Part shown: positions 34,443-43,392 of the stretch, in pieces | How the letters are laid out: every line of letters begins with the position of its first letter | Position numbering within the stretch: position 1 is the first letter of the stretch | Origin: Bordetella sp. H567 | GTDB lineage: Bacteria > Pseudomonadota > Gammaproteobacteria > Burkholderiales > Burkholderiaceae_B | Direction of reading: 5' to 3' | Length of the DNA: 64,000 nt | Assembly: GCF_001704295.1 (NCBI RefSeq) | Contig: NZ_CP012334.1 | Location: 2,864,084 to 2,928,083 of the forward strand | Translations under genes and position numbers: made by a program | Notes under the pieces: model-generated | Told to the model about the DNA's origin: nothing | Database searches by the model: none | What the model saw: only the letters and a program-made list of their open reading frames with translations

Positions 34443-35435
34443 ATGCGCCCCTACTCCATCTTCTCCGTGCCCGCCGGGCTGAACGCCGCCGACCGCCAGG
34501 CGCGCCGCCACGCGCTCTTGCGGCTGGGCCTGGCCTGGCTGGTCATGATGCAGGTCATGATGCTGGCCTGGCCGGCCTACGTCCGCCACGACGGCCTGCC
34601 GGCCCGCAACCTGGCGACCCTGGACTGGGCCATCGGCCTGATGAACTGGACCAGCCTGGTGCTGACCGTGCCGGTGCTGGCCTATTCCGCCTGGCCCTTG
34701 TGGCGCGGGGCCGCCCTGCGTCTATGGCAGGGGCGGGTCGGCATGGACCTGCCCGTGGCCATCGGCATGGCCGCTGCCTTCGTGCCCAGCGTCCATGCGA
34801 CCATCGCCGGTGCCGGCGACGTGTATTTCGATTCCGTCACGATGTTCGTCGCATTCCTGCTTACCGCCCGCTACCTGGCGCTCTGTGCGCGGCAATCCTG
34901 CGCCGGCGGCCGCCGTGACCGCCTGCGCCGCGCGCGCGCCCTGCTGACGCTGTATGCGGACCGCCGCGCGGCGGTTTTCAGCGCGGTGCAGCTGGCGGCC
35001 ACCTTCGCGACAGGCCTGATGTGGATCTGGATCGACCCGGGCCGCTTCCTGTCCGTGACCGTCGCGATGCTGGTGATCAGCTGCCCCTGCGCGATGTCGA
35101 TGTCCGTGCCGGCGGTGATGGCCAGCGCGGATGCGGCATTGGGTGCCCTGCCCCGCGCCGGCGAAGCCGACACGCGCGCCATCCTGGCGATCGCCGCGCG
35201 CAAGGCCACGCAGAACCTGTACGGCAGCGCCGCCTTCCACCTGCTGATGATGCCGCTGGCGGCCTTCGGCTGGGTCACGCCCTGGCTGGCGGCGATCACG
35301 ATGCTGGTGTCCTCGGTAGCGGTGGCCATGAATGCCTGGAGCCTGCGGCGGGGTTATCTCGATACCCACGAACGCGCACCGCATGGCGCTGCGGGTTGCC
35401 ACGCGCCCACGGCGGCGAACGCCGAAACGCCATGA
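34443..35435 (+). CDS. CcoI/FixI-like P1B ATPase reduced to its membrane domain
   Basis: A 330-aa membrane protein that follows the transmembrane part of the CcoI/FixI copper ATPase closely: LGLAWLVMMQVMML at 28-41, GMDLPVAIGMAAAFV at 100-114, YFDSVTMFVAFLLTARYLAL at 128-147, WIDPGRF at 196-202, the copper motif C214-P215-C216 in VISCPCAMSM, and a final pair including FHLLMMPLAAFGWVTPWLAA. The actuator domain (TGE) between the second helix pair and the next, the phosphorylation/nucleotide domain (DKTGT) after CPC, and the N-terminal metal-binding domain are all absent. Full CcoI is about 800 residues. The frame is unbroken, the stop overlaps ccoS by ATGA, and an FNR-type box is upstream, so it is probably expressed. 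It cannot pump by ATP hydrolysis; a copper channel or assembly-factor role is possible. Confidence 0.88.
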   Translation: MRPYSIFSVPAGLNAADRQARRHALLRLGLAWLVMMQVMMLAWPAYVRHDGLPARNLATLDWAIGLMNWTSLVLTVPVLAYSAWPLWRGAALRLWQGRVGMDLPVAIGMAAAFVPSVHATIAGAGDVYFDSVTMFVAFLLTARYLALCARQSCAGGRRDRLRRARALLTLYADRRAAVFSAVQLAATFATGLMWIWIDPGRFLSVTVAMLVISCPCAMSMSVPAVMASADAALGALPRAGEADTRAILAIAARKATQNLYGSAAFHLLMMPLAAFGWVTPWLAAITMLVSSVAVAMNAWSLRRGYLDTHERAPHGAAGCHAPTAANAETP

Positions 35436-35569
35436 CCATCCTGCTGTTGCTGCTGCCCCTGTCGCTGGTGTTCGTGGCGGCCATCGGCGGGTTTCTCGCC
35501 TGGGCCGTGCTGACGGGGCAATACGACGACACCGACGGACCGGCCGGCCGACTGCCGGACGACGACTGA
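35432..35569 (+). CDS. ccoS: CcoS, cbb3 oxidase assembly protein
   Basis: A 45-aa single-helix protein (MTILLLLLPLSLVFVAAIGG) with a short acidic tail (GQYDDTDGPAGRLPDDD), typical of CcoS. It overlaps the CcoI-like gene by ATGA. CcoS is needed for cofactor insertion into the cbb3-type oxidase. Confidence 0.88.
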   Translation: MTILLLLLPLSLVFVAAIGGFLAWAVLTGQYDDTDGPAGRLPDDD

Positions 35570-35692
35570 GGCCGGGCGCGCCGGCTGCCGGACGGCGGCC
35601 CGCTCGGACGGCCCCCCGCCGCGGGAGAACTGACGTCGCCGCACAACACCTTGGATCGTCCGCGCCGGCGCCGCGCTTATTCCTGCATCCCT

Positions 35693-35706
35693 TTGATCCG
35701 CGTCAA
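35693..35706 (+). promoter_or_regulatory. FNR/ANR-type box of the ccoNOQP operon
   Basis: TTGAT-CCGC-GTCAA, 57 bases before the chosen ccoN ATG; predicted start of transcription near 35741 leaves a 23-base leader containing GGGGAG. Confidence 0.75.
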
Positions 35707-35763
35707 GGGCTCCGGTGGCCGTCCACACCATGATGGCCCCACATGCATATGGGGAGCACATCG

Positions 35764-37299
<1,536 letters not shown>

Positions 37300-37309
37300 A
37301 GAGCCCACC

Positions 37310-37969
37310 ATGACGACTCGTAAACACGCTTTCTTCTCGCACCAGACCCTGGAAAAGAACATCGGGCTGATGATCATCGCCACCATCGTCGTCGTATCGA
37401 TGGCCGGTCTGGTGCAGATCATCCCACTGTTCTACCAGCATTCCACGACGCAGGCCGAGCCCGGCATCGAGCCCTACAGCCCGCTGCGGCTGATGGGACG
37501 CGACATCTATATCCGCGAAGGCTGCGTCGGCTGCCACTCGCAGCAGGTGCGCATGCTGCAGTCCGAGGTCCAGCGCTATGGCCCGTACTCCACGGCGGGC
37601 GAGTCGGTCTTCGACCATCCTTTCCTGTGGGGTTCCAAGCGTACGGGACCGGACCTGGCGCGCATCGGCGAACGCTATTCGGACGCCTGGCACCGCGAAC
37701 ATCTGCGCGACCCGCGCGCCGTCGTGCCGGAATCCAACATGCCCGCCTATCCCTGGTTGCGGACCACGTCGCTGGCCGGACAGAACGTGGCCGACCGCAT
37801 GCGCGCACTGCGCCAGCTGGGGGTGCCGTATACCGACCAGAACATCGCCGACGGGCCCAAGGCCCTGGAGGGCAAGAACGAGGAAGACGCGCTCGTGGCC
37901 TATCTGCAGGGCCTGGGCCTGGCCGCGCGCAAGGGCGCTCCGGCGCCGGCCACGCGCAAGGGAGACTGA
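37310..37969 (+). CDS. ccoO: Cytochrome cbb3 oxidase monoheme subunit II
   Basis: A 219-aa membrane-anchored c-type cytochrome. One N-terminal helix ([22 protein letters not shown]) and one heme site, C72-V-G-C-H76, followed by SQQVRML; a Met ligand lies in [10 protein letters not shown]. Transfers electrons from CcoP to CcoN. It starts 10 bases after ccoN. Confidence 0.97.
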   Translation: MTTRKHAFFSHQTLEKNIGLMIIATIVVVSMAGLVQIIPLFYQHSTTQAEPGIEPYSPLRLMGRDIYIREGCVGCHSQQVRMLQSEVQRYGPYSTAGESVFDHPFLWGSKRTGPDLARIGERYSDAWHREHLRDPRAVVPESNMPAYPWLRTTSLAGQNVADRMRALRQLGVPYTDQNIADGPKALEGKNEEDALVAYLQGLGLAARKGAPAPATRKGD

Positions 37970-37972
37970 ATC

Positions 37973-38149
37973 ATGGCTTATCTGACCGCTATCGTGACCG
38001 CCGTTTCCATGGCGACGTTCCTGGGCATCATCGTGTGGGCGTGGTCCCGGGGACGCCAGCCCGCCAACCGCGATTCCGCCCTGCTTCCCTTCGCGCTGCC
38101 GGAGGAATACACCGCCCCCGGCGCCGGCAAAGGACGCATCCATGAGTGA
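37973..38149 (+). CDS. ccoQ: Cytochrome cbb3 oxidase small subunit
   Basis: A 58-aa single-helix protein (MAYLTAIVTAVSMATFLGII then VWAWSRGRQP) with the CcoQ look. It stabilises CcoP in the complex. The end overlaps ccoP by 8 bases. Confidence 0.9.
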   Translation: MAYLTAIVTAVSMATFLGIIVWAWSRGRQPANRDSALLPFALPEEYTAPGAGKGRIHE

Positions 38150-39122
38150 CTTCACCACGCCCGTCTGGGGCTATTTCGTCGGCATCGTCGCCTCGGCCGG
38201 CATCGTGTGGTGCCTGTGGCTGCTGTACACCCAGCGCCGCTGGCTGGGCAAGGCGCCGGCGAACCAGCCGGTCGATACCGGCCACGTCTGGGACGGCGAC
38301 CTGACCGAGTTGAACAATCCCGTCCCGCGCTGGTGGACCGTCATGTACCTGCTGATGTGCGTGTTCGCCGTGGGCTACCTTGTGCTGTTTCCCGGCCTGG
38401 GGCAGTACACCGGCACGCTGGGCTACAGCAGCGCCGATGACCTGCGGCGGCAGCAGGACGCGCAGGAAGCAGCTACCCGCCCCTTGTACGCCCGCTACGA
38501 AGCCATGCCCGTGGCGGACATCGCGCGCGATACGCGCGCCCAGGAAATCGGCCAGCGCCTGTTCCTGAACAACTGCGCGCAGTGCCATGGTTCCGATGCC
38601 AAGGGGGCCCCGGGATTCCCCAACCTGACCGATGGCGACTGGCTGTACGGCGGCTCGCCCGATACCATCCTGCAGACCATCACGCACGGCCGCCATGGCG
38701 TCATGCCGGCGTGGACCGGCGTGATCGATGCCCGCACGGCATCCGATATCGCGGACTACGTGCGCTCGCTTTCCGGCTTGGGCGTGGACCGGTCGCGGGT
38801 GTTCAGCGGCAAGGACGCGTTCGGCACGTACTGCGTGGCCTGCCACGGCGTGGATGCCAAGGGCAACCAGGCGCTGGGCGCGCCCAACCTGACGGACAAC
38901 GTCTGGCTGTACGGCAGTTCGCAGCGCACCATCGAGGTCACCATCCTCAACGGCCGGGACAACCGCATGCCCGCGCAGGAAGGGGTCCTCACGTCGGCGC
39001 AGATCCGCATCCTGACCGCATGGGTGTGGCGGCAGTCGCACGCGGACGGCGACGCGGACGCCCCCGCGAATGGCGCGACCGGCGCCAACGCCGGCAATGC
39101 CCTGGCGTCGGGCAAGCCATGA
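38142..39122 (+). CDS. ccoP: Cytochrome cbb3 oxidase diheme subunit III
   Basis: A 326-aa protein with two N-terminal helices and two heme c sites, C145-A-Q-C-H149 and C231-V-A-C-H235, with Met ligands in HGVMPAW and NRMPAQEG. Accepts electrons from the quinol-oxidising chain and passes them to CcoO. Overlaps ccoQ by 8 bases and ccoG by ATGA. Confidence 0.97.
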   Translation: MSDFTTPVWGYFVGIVASAGIVWCLWLLYTQRRWLGKAPANQPVDTGHVWDGDLTELNNPVPRWWTVMYLLMCVFAVGYLVLFPGLGQYTGTLGYSSADDLRRQQDAQEAATRPLYARYEAMPVADIARDTRAQEIGQRLFLNNCAQCHGSDAKGAPGFPNLTDGDWLYGGSPDTILQTITHGRHGVMPAWTGVIDARTASDIADYVRSLSGLGVDRSRVFSGKDAFGTYCVACHGVDAKGNQALGAPNLTDNVWLYGSSQRTIEVTILNGRDNRMPAQEGVLTSAQIRILTAWVWRQSHADGDADAPANGATGANAGNALASGKP

Positions 39123-40498
39123 TCGAGGCCGAAGTCAAAATCTACGCGCGGGCGGTGACGGGCACCTTCGCCCGCTGGCGCATCGCCTTCGTCTTCCTGA
39201 CCCAGGCGCTGTTCTACGGGTTGCCGTGGCTGCAATGGGACGGACGCCAGGCCGTGCTGTTCGACCTGGGCGCGCGACGCTTCTACCTGTTCGGTCTGGT
39301 GCTCTGGCCCCAGGACGTGGTCTACCTGGCGGTGCTGCTGGTCATCTCGGCACTGGCGCTGTTCCTGTTCACCGCGCTGGCGGGACGCCTGTTCTGCGGC
39401 TACGCCTGTCCGCAGACCGTCTATTCCGAGATCTTCGCCTGGATAGAGCGCAAGGTGGAAGGCGACCGCGCGGCGCGCCAGCGGCTGGACCAGGCGCCCT
39501 GGACGGCGCGCAAGCTGCGGCTGAAGGCCACCAAGCATGTACTGTGGCTGGCCATCGCATGGTGGACGGGAAGCACCTTCATCGGCTATTTCGCACCCAT
39601 CCGGCAGCTGGCGCACGATCTGTTCACGCTGCAGCTGGGGCCGTGGCAATGGTTCTGGATCGTGTTCTACAGCCTGGCGACCTGGGGCAATGCCGGCTTC
39701 CTGCGCGAATCGGTATGCAAGTACATGTGCCCCTACGCGCGCTTCCAGAGCGTCATGGTCGACCAGGACACCCTTGTCGTGACCTACGACAAGGGGCGCG
39801 GCGAACCGCGCGGCGGCCGTTCGCGCCAGGCGGACCCGGCATCGCTGGGACTGGGCGATTGCGTCGACTGCCACTGGTGCGTACAGGTCTGCCCCACCGG
39901 TATCGACATCCGCAACGGCCTGCAGTACCTGTGCATCGGCTGTGGCGCCTGCGTGGACGCCTGCAACGACGTCATGAAGAAAATGCACTATGCGCCGGGG
40001 CTGATCCGCTACGCCTCCGAGCGCGCCGTGACGGACCGCCTTTCCCGCCGTGCCGCCCTGCGTCGGCTGCTGCGTCCGCGCACGCTGGCGTACGGGACGC
40101 TGCTGGGCGCCCTGGCGATCGGCCTGATGGGCGCGCTATGGCTGCGCCAGCCGCTGCGCATGGACGTCATCCGCGACCGCGGCGTGCTGGGCCGCGAGGT
40201 CGCCGGGGGCATGATCGAGAATGTCTACCGCCTGCAGTTCATGAACACCTCGGACACGCCGCTGGACGTGGCCCTGTCGGCGGAGGGCATGGAGGGCATC
40301 GTCGTTGCGCTGCCCTCCGGCGCGGCGAGCGTCCATGTCAATGCCCTGGACAACAAGGTCGTCGCCGCGGTGGCCCGGGCTCCCGCGCGCGATGCCGCGG
40401 CGGGGGCGCACAAGATCGTGATTCACGCCCTGGGCACCGGTCCCAATGGCGCCGTCTTGCGCACGGACGAAGCCGCGAGTTTCTTCATTCCCCAGTGA
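39119..40498 (+). CDS. ccoG: CcoG, ferredoxin-type Cu(II) reductase for cbb3 assembly
   Basis: A 459-aa membrane protein with N-terminal helices, an LFCGYACPQTVYSEIF motif, a CPYARFQSVM segment, and two 4Fe-4S binding clusters (CVDCHWCVQVCPTGID, then CIGCGACVDACNDV). The C-terminal domain is a periplasmic Ig-like fold. CcoG reduces copper for CuB insertion. It overlaps ccoP by ATGA. Confidence 0.96.
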   Translation: MIEAEVKIYARAVTGTFARWRIAFVFLTQALFYGLPWLQWDGRQAVLFDLGARRFYLFGLVLWPQDVVYLAVLLVISALALFLFTALAGRLFCGYACPQTVYSEIFAWIERKVEGDRAARQRLDQAPWTARKLRLKATKHVLWLAIAWWTGSTFIGYFAPIRQLAHDLFTLQLGPWQWFWIVFYSLATWGNAGFLRESVCKYMCPYARFQSVMVDQDTLVVTYDKGRGEPRGGRSRQADPASLGLGDCVDCHWCVQVCPTGIDIRNGLQYLCIGCGACVDACNDVMKKMHYAPGLIRYASERAVTDRLSRRAALRRLLRPRTLAYGTLLGALAIGLMGALWLRQPLRMDVIRDRGVLGREVAGGMIENVYRLQFMNTSDTPLDVALSAEGMEGIVVALPSGAASVHVNALDNKVVAAVARAPARDAAAGAHKIVIHALGTGPNGAVLRTDEAASFFIPQ

Positions 40499-40554
40499 GA
40501 GCGCCGGGCACCGCGCCCGGATTCTCGCGCCTACCCTGCCTGGAGCGGACCACC

Positions 40555-40812
40555 ATGACCCAGCCCCTAGTCCCCCCTTCCCGCCCCTGGTATCGCGAAC
40601 CGTGGCCCTGGATACTGATGGCCGGGCCCGCGGCGGCCCTGGTGGCCTGCATGTTCACGGTGTATCTGGCGGTGGTGCGTCATGCGGACGCGCCCATCAT
40701 GGAGGGCGCCACGCGGGAAGGACTGGTGGTGCGCCGGGTTCCCGCCGCGCCCGCCGCGGCGCCGCCTGGAGCGCCGGCGCGCAACGCGCCGGACACCCTC
40801 GGTAAAGAATAA
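40555..40812 (+). CDS. Short FixH/CcoH-like membrane protein
   Basis: An 85-aa protein with one helix (WILMAGPAAALVACMFTVYL) after PWYREPWP, the start shared by CcoH/FixH proteins. At 85 residues it lacks most of the periplasmic domain of standard CcoH (about 150-170); the remainder is a Pro/Ala tail. It lies after ccoG, where FixH proteins usually are. Stabilises cbb3 assembly in other bacteria. Confidence 0.8.
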   Translation: MTQPLVPPSRPWYREPWPWILMAGPAAALVACMFTVYLAVVRHADAPIMEGATREGLVVRRVPAAPAAAPPGAPARNAPDTLGKE

Positions 40813-40870
40813 TGGCGCTGAATGGAAAGCAGGAAAGCCTTGAAGGACAGCGGAAAACCGGTTGAAAGCC

Positions 40871-41512
40871 CTACATCAACAGGCCGTTTTCCGCCGCATA
40901 GCGCGCCAGTTCGGCGTTGCTGCGCAGGCCCATCTTTTCCAGGATGCGCGCACGGTAGGTGGTGACCGTCTTCGGGCTGAGATGCAGCACCTCGGCAATG
41001 CGCGCAAGGCTTTCGCCCTTGGCGATCATCTTCAGCACTTCCAGCTCGCGATTCGACAGCGCCTCGTGGCTTCCCGCGCTGCCGCCGCCCATCATGACGG
41101 CGAAGCGCTCCATCAACGAGGGGCTGACGTATTTGCCGCCCGCGGCTGCCTTGCGCACGGCCTCGATCAAGGTCGACGTCGGGCTGTCCTTGGTCAGGTA
41201 GCCCGCCGCGCCCAGTTTCAATGCCCGCACGGCGTAGATGTCCTCGGCGTAGGTGCTGAGCACCAGGACCGCCAGCCCGGGCTTTTCCGCGCGCAGCGAT
41301 TGCAGCAGATCCAGGCCGTTCTTGCCCGGCATCGCGATGTCGATCAGGGCGACATCGAAATGCCGCGCCTTTACTTGTTCCAGCGCTTGCAGCGCGTTTT
41401 CCGCTTCGCCCACGACGCGGATGTCGGTGGCCGAACTAAGCATCAGGCGCACGCCATTGCGCACGACGGTATGGTCGTCCACCAGCAGGACGTCTATGAA
41501 TTCACTGGCCAT
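40871..41512 (-). CDS. NarL/FixJ-family response regulator
   Basis: A 213-aa regulator with receiver (phospho-acceptor D58 in ALIDIAMPGKNG, K110-region TKDSPTS) and LuxR-type HTH at about 150-205 (LSNRELEVLKMIAKGES, HLSPKTVTTYRARIL). The ATG at 41512 follows GGAAG at 6-7 bases; an ATG two codons earlier is too close. It overlaps the HisKA_3 kinase gene and is the output of the four-gene relay. Its convergent neighbour is the cco cluster. Confidence 0.94.
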   Translation of the reverse strand: MASEFIDVLLVDDHTVVRNGVRLMLSSATDIRVVGEAENALQALEQVKARHFDVALIDIAMPGKNGLDLLQSLRAEKPGLAVLVLSTYAEDIYAVRALKLGAAGYLTKDSPTSTLIEAVRKAAAGGKYVSPSLMERFAVMMGGGSAGSHEALSNRELEVLKMIAKGESLARIAEVLHLSPKTVTTYRARILEKMGLRSNAELARYAAENGLLM

Positions 41513-42992
41513 CGACATCTTCCAAAGGCAGTCTGAGCGCCACGCGTGTCCCCTTGCCGGCCACGCTGGATACGGTCAATTGCCCACCGAAATGGCGGGT
41601 ACGTTCCTGCATGCCCTGGATGCCCCAGGAATGCCGATTCGCCGGCTGCTCGGCGGCAAAGCCCTTGCCGTCGTCGCAGATTTCCACCATGACCACGCCA
41701 TCCTTCGCCGCGGCGTGCACCGACACCAGCGACGCCTCGGCGTGGCGCACGACATTGGTCAAGGACTCCTGAACGATGCGAAACAGCATGGTGCTGCGAT
41801 CCGCATCGACCGGCGCGGCGGCGGCCGTGGGCGCGATGATGCAGTCACATACCAGCCCGAAACGGGCCTCCACCTGGCTGGCATACCACGCGATGGCATC
41901 CCACACGCCGAGCTGGTCCAGCACGCTGGGCCGCAGGTCGTTGATGACGCGCCGGACCGCCTGGATGGCGTCCTCGGTGAGCCGCGCGGCCTCCACCAGC
42001 AGCGGATCGGGCGTCCCGCCGGCCTTCGCGACACGTTCGGCGGACACGGACACGTACGCCTTGATGCCCGTGAGCAGGCCGCCCAATTCGTCGTGGATCT
42101 CCTGGGCGATACGCTTGCGCTCGCTTTCCTTGATGCTTTCCTGGTGCGCGGCCAGCCGGCGCAGGGCCTCGCGCGATTCGCGCAGGGTTTCCTCGGCCAG
42201 CTTGTCCTGCGTGATATCGATCAGGATGCCCTGCAGGAACAGCTTGCGGCCGGCCGGATCGCGCACCACTTCGGCCTCGTCGCGGAACCAGCGTTCCCGG
42301 CCGTCCTTGCCGACCAGCCGGTATTCCAGGCGCATGGGACCGCCGTCGACCATGCGGCGATGAATCGCCGCCTCGGCGCGACGACGGTCCGCCGGATGAA
42401 TGGTGGCCAGGCGCAAGGAAGGATCGGCCAGCCATTCCTCGGCCGTGTAGCCCAGCGTGCGCACCTGCGGACTGACGTAACGGAAACCACCCGCCTCACC
42501 CAGTTCGCGGACATAGGTGATCGTTTGCGTCTGCTCGACCAGGGTGCGGAACATCGCCTCGGCCTGCCGCTTATCCTCCAGCATCCGCTGCCCTCGCAGC
42601 ATGCGCTCGATGGCCGCGGGCAAGGCCTGCAGGTAATGGCGGTCCTGGTCCTTGTAGAGGTAGTCGCGCGCCCCATGGCGCATCATCTCGACGGCGACGG
42701 CGGCGCTTTCTTCGCCGGTCAGCGCCAGCACCGGGATCGGCACTTCACCGGCGTCGTCCGAGAGTTCCGCCAGGAATTCCAGGCCGGTCCTGTCGGGCAG
42801 CCGGTAATCCAGCAGCACGGCATCGAAGTCCTCCGAGCGCAAGCGAGCCAGGGCCTCCGCCGCTGTCTCGGATTCGGCCACGTCGAAACGGTGGACCGGG
42901 TCCGCCGCCAGGGCGCGGCGGCACGCCATGCGGTCCACCACATCGTCTTCGACGAGCAGGATACGGATCGGGGACCCGCTAAGGGAGTTCAC
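41502..42992 (-). CDS. REC-PAS-HisKA_3 hybrid histidine kinase
   Basis: A 496-aa protein, N-terminal receiver with D62 (LLDYRLPDRTG), one PAS domain with PAC (about 145-265; GRERWFRDEAEVV) and a NarX-type dimerisation domain with phospho-acceptor H300 (RIAQEIHDELGG), ending in an ATPase domain (CDDGKGF, GIQGMQER). This is the natural partner of the NarL-type regulator encoded after it. The GTG at 42992 overlaps the CheY-like gene; a TTG at 43034 is less likely. Confidence 0.92.
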   Translation of the reverse strand: MNSLSGSPIRILLVEDDVVDRMACRRALAADPVHRFDVAESETAAEALARLRSEDFDAVLLDYRLPDRTGLEFLAELSDDAGEVPIPVLALTGEESAAVAVEMMRHGARDYLYKDQDRHYLQALPAAIERMLRGQRMLEDKRQAEAMFRTLVEQTQTITYVRELGEAGGFRYVSPQVRTLGYTAEEWLADPSLRLATIHPADRRRAEAAIHRRMVDGGPMRLEYRLVGKDGRERWFRDEAEVVRDPAGRKLFLQGILIDITQDKLAEETLRESREALRRLAAHQESIKESERKRIAQEIHDELGGLLTGIKAYVSVSAERVAKAGGTPDPLLVEAARLTEDAIQAVRRVINDLRPSVLDQLGVWDAIAWYASQVEARFGLVCDCIIAPTAAAAPVDADRSTMLFRIVQESLTNVVRHAEASLVSVHAAAKDGVVMVEICDDGKGFAAEQPANRHSWGIQGMQERTRHFGGQLTVSSVAGKGTRVALRLPLEDVDGQ

Positions 42993-43392
42993 TGATCGTC
43001 CAGTAAAGGTCGATGGAGCGCATGACGTCGACAAACTGGCGGTAATCCACCGGTTTGGCGATATAGCCCGCCACGCTCATGTTGAAGCTGTTTATCTTGT
43101 CCTGCTGTTCTTCCGACGTCGTCAAGACGATCACCGGCAGGCGCCGCAACTGTTCATCCTTCTTGATCACATGCAGGAACTCGATGCCGTTCATCACCGG
43201 CATATTCAGATCCAGCAGGATGATGCAAGGCACGTCGTTGGCGGGATCGCGCAGATAGGCGATGGCCTCTTCGCCGTTCTCGCAGCGGACCAGCGGATTC
43301 GCGACGCTGATTTCCTTGAGGGCGCGCTTGACCGTCATGGCATCCACGGTATCGTCCTCGACCAGCAGTATGGGCGTTGTCGAAGTTTTCAT
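42979..43392 (-). CDS. Single-domain CheY-like response regulator
   Basis: A 137-aa receiver only, with D13-D14, phospho-acceptor D61 (IILLDLNMPVMNG), T-box VLTTSEE and K113-region AKPVDYRQF, of the Rcp1-like group. It overlaps both the FixL-like kinase (ATGA) and the hybrid kinase, so it probably carries phosphate between the two. Confidence 0.93.
   Translation of the reverse strand: MKTSTTPILLVEDDTVDAMTVKRALKEISVANPLVRCENGEEAIAYLRDPANDVPCIILLDLNMPVMNGIEFLHVIKKDEQLRRLPVIVLTTSEEQQDKINSFNMSVAGYIAKPVDYRQFVDVMRSIDLYWTISELP

Noticed and set aside
34443-35435. CcoI-like gene as a frameshifted pseudogene
   Set aside because: One continuous frame, both missing domains removed in phase, intact CPC and helices, coupled start to ccoS.
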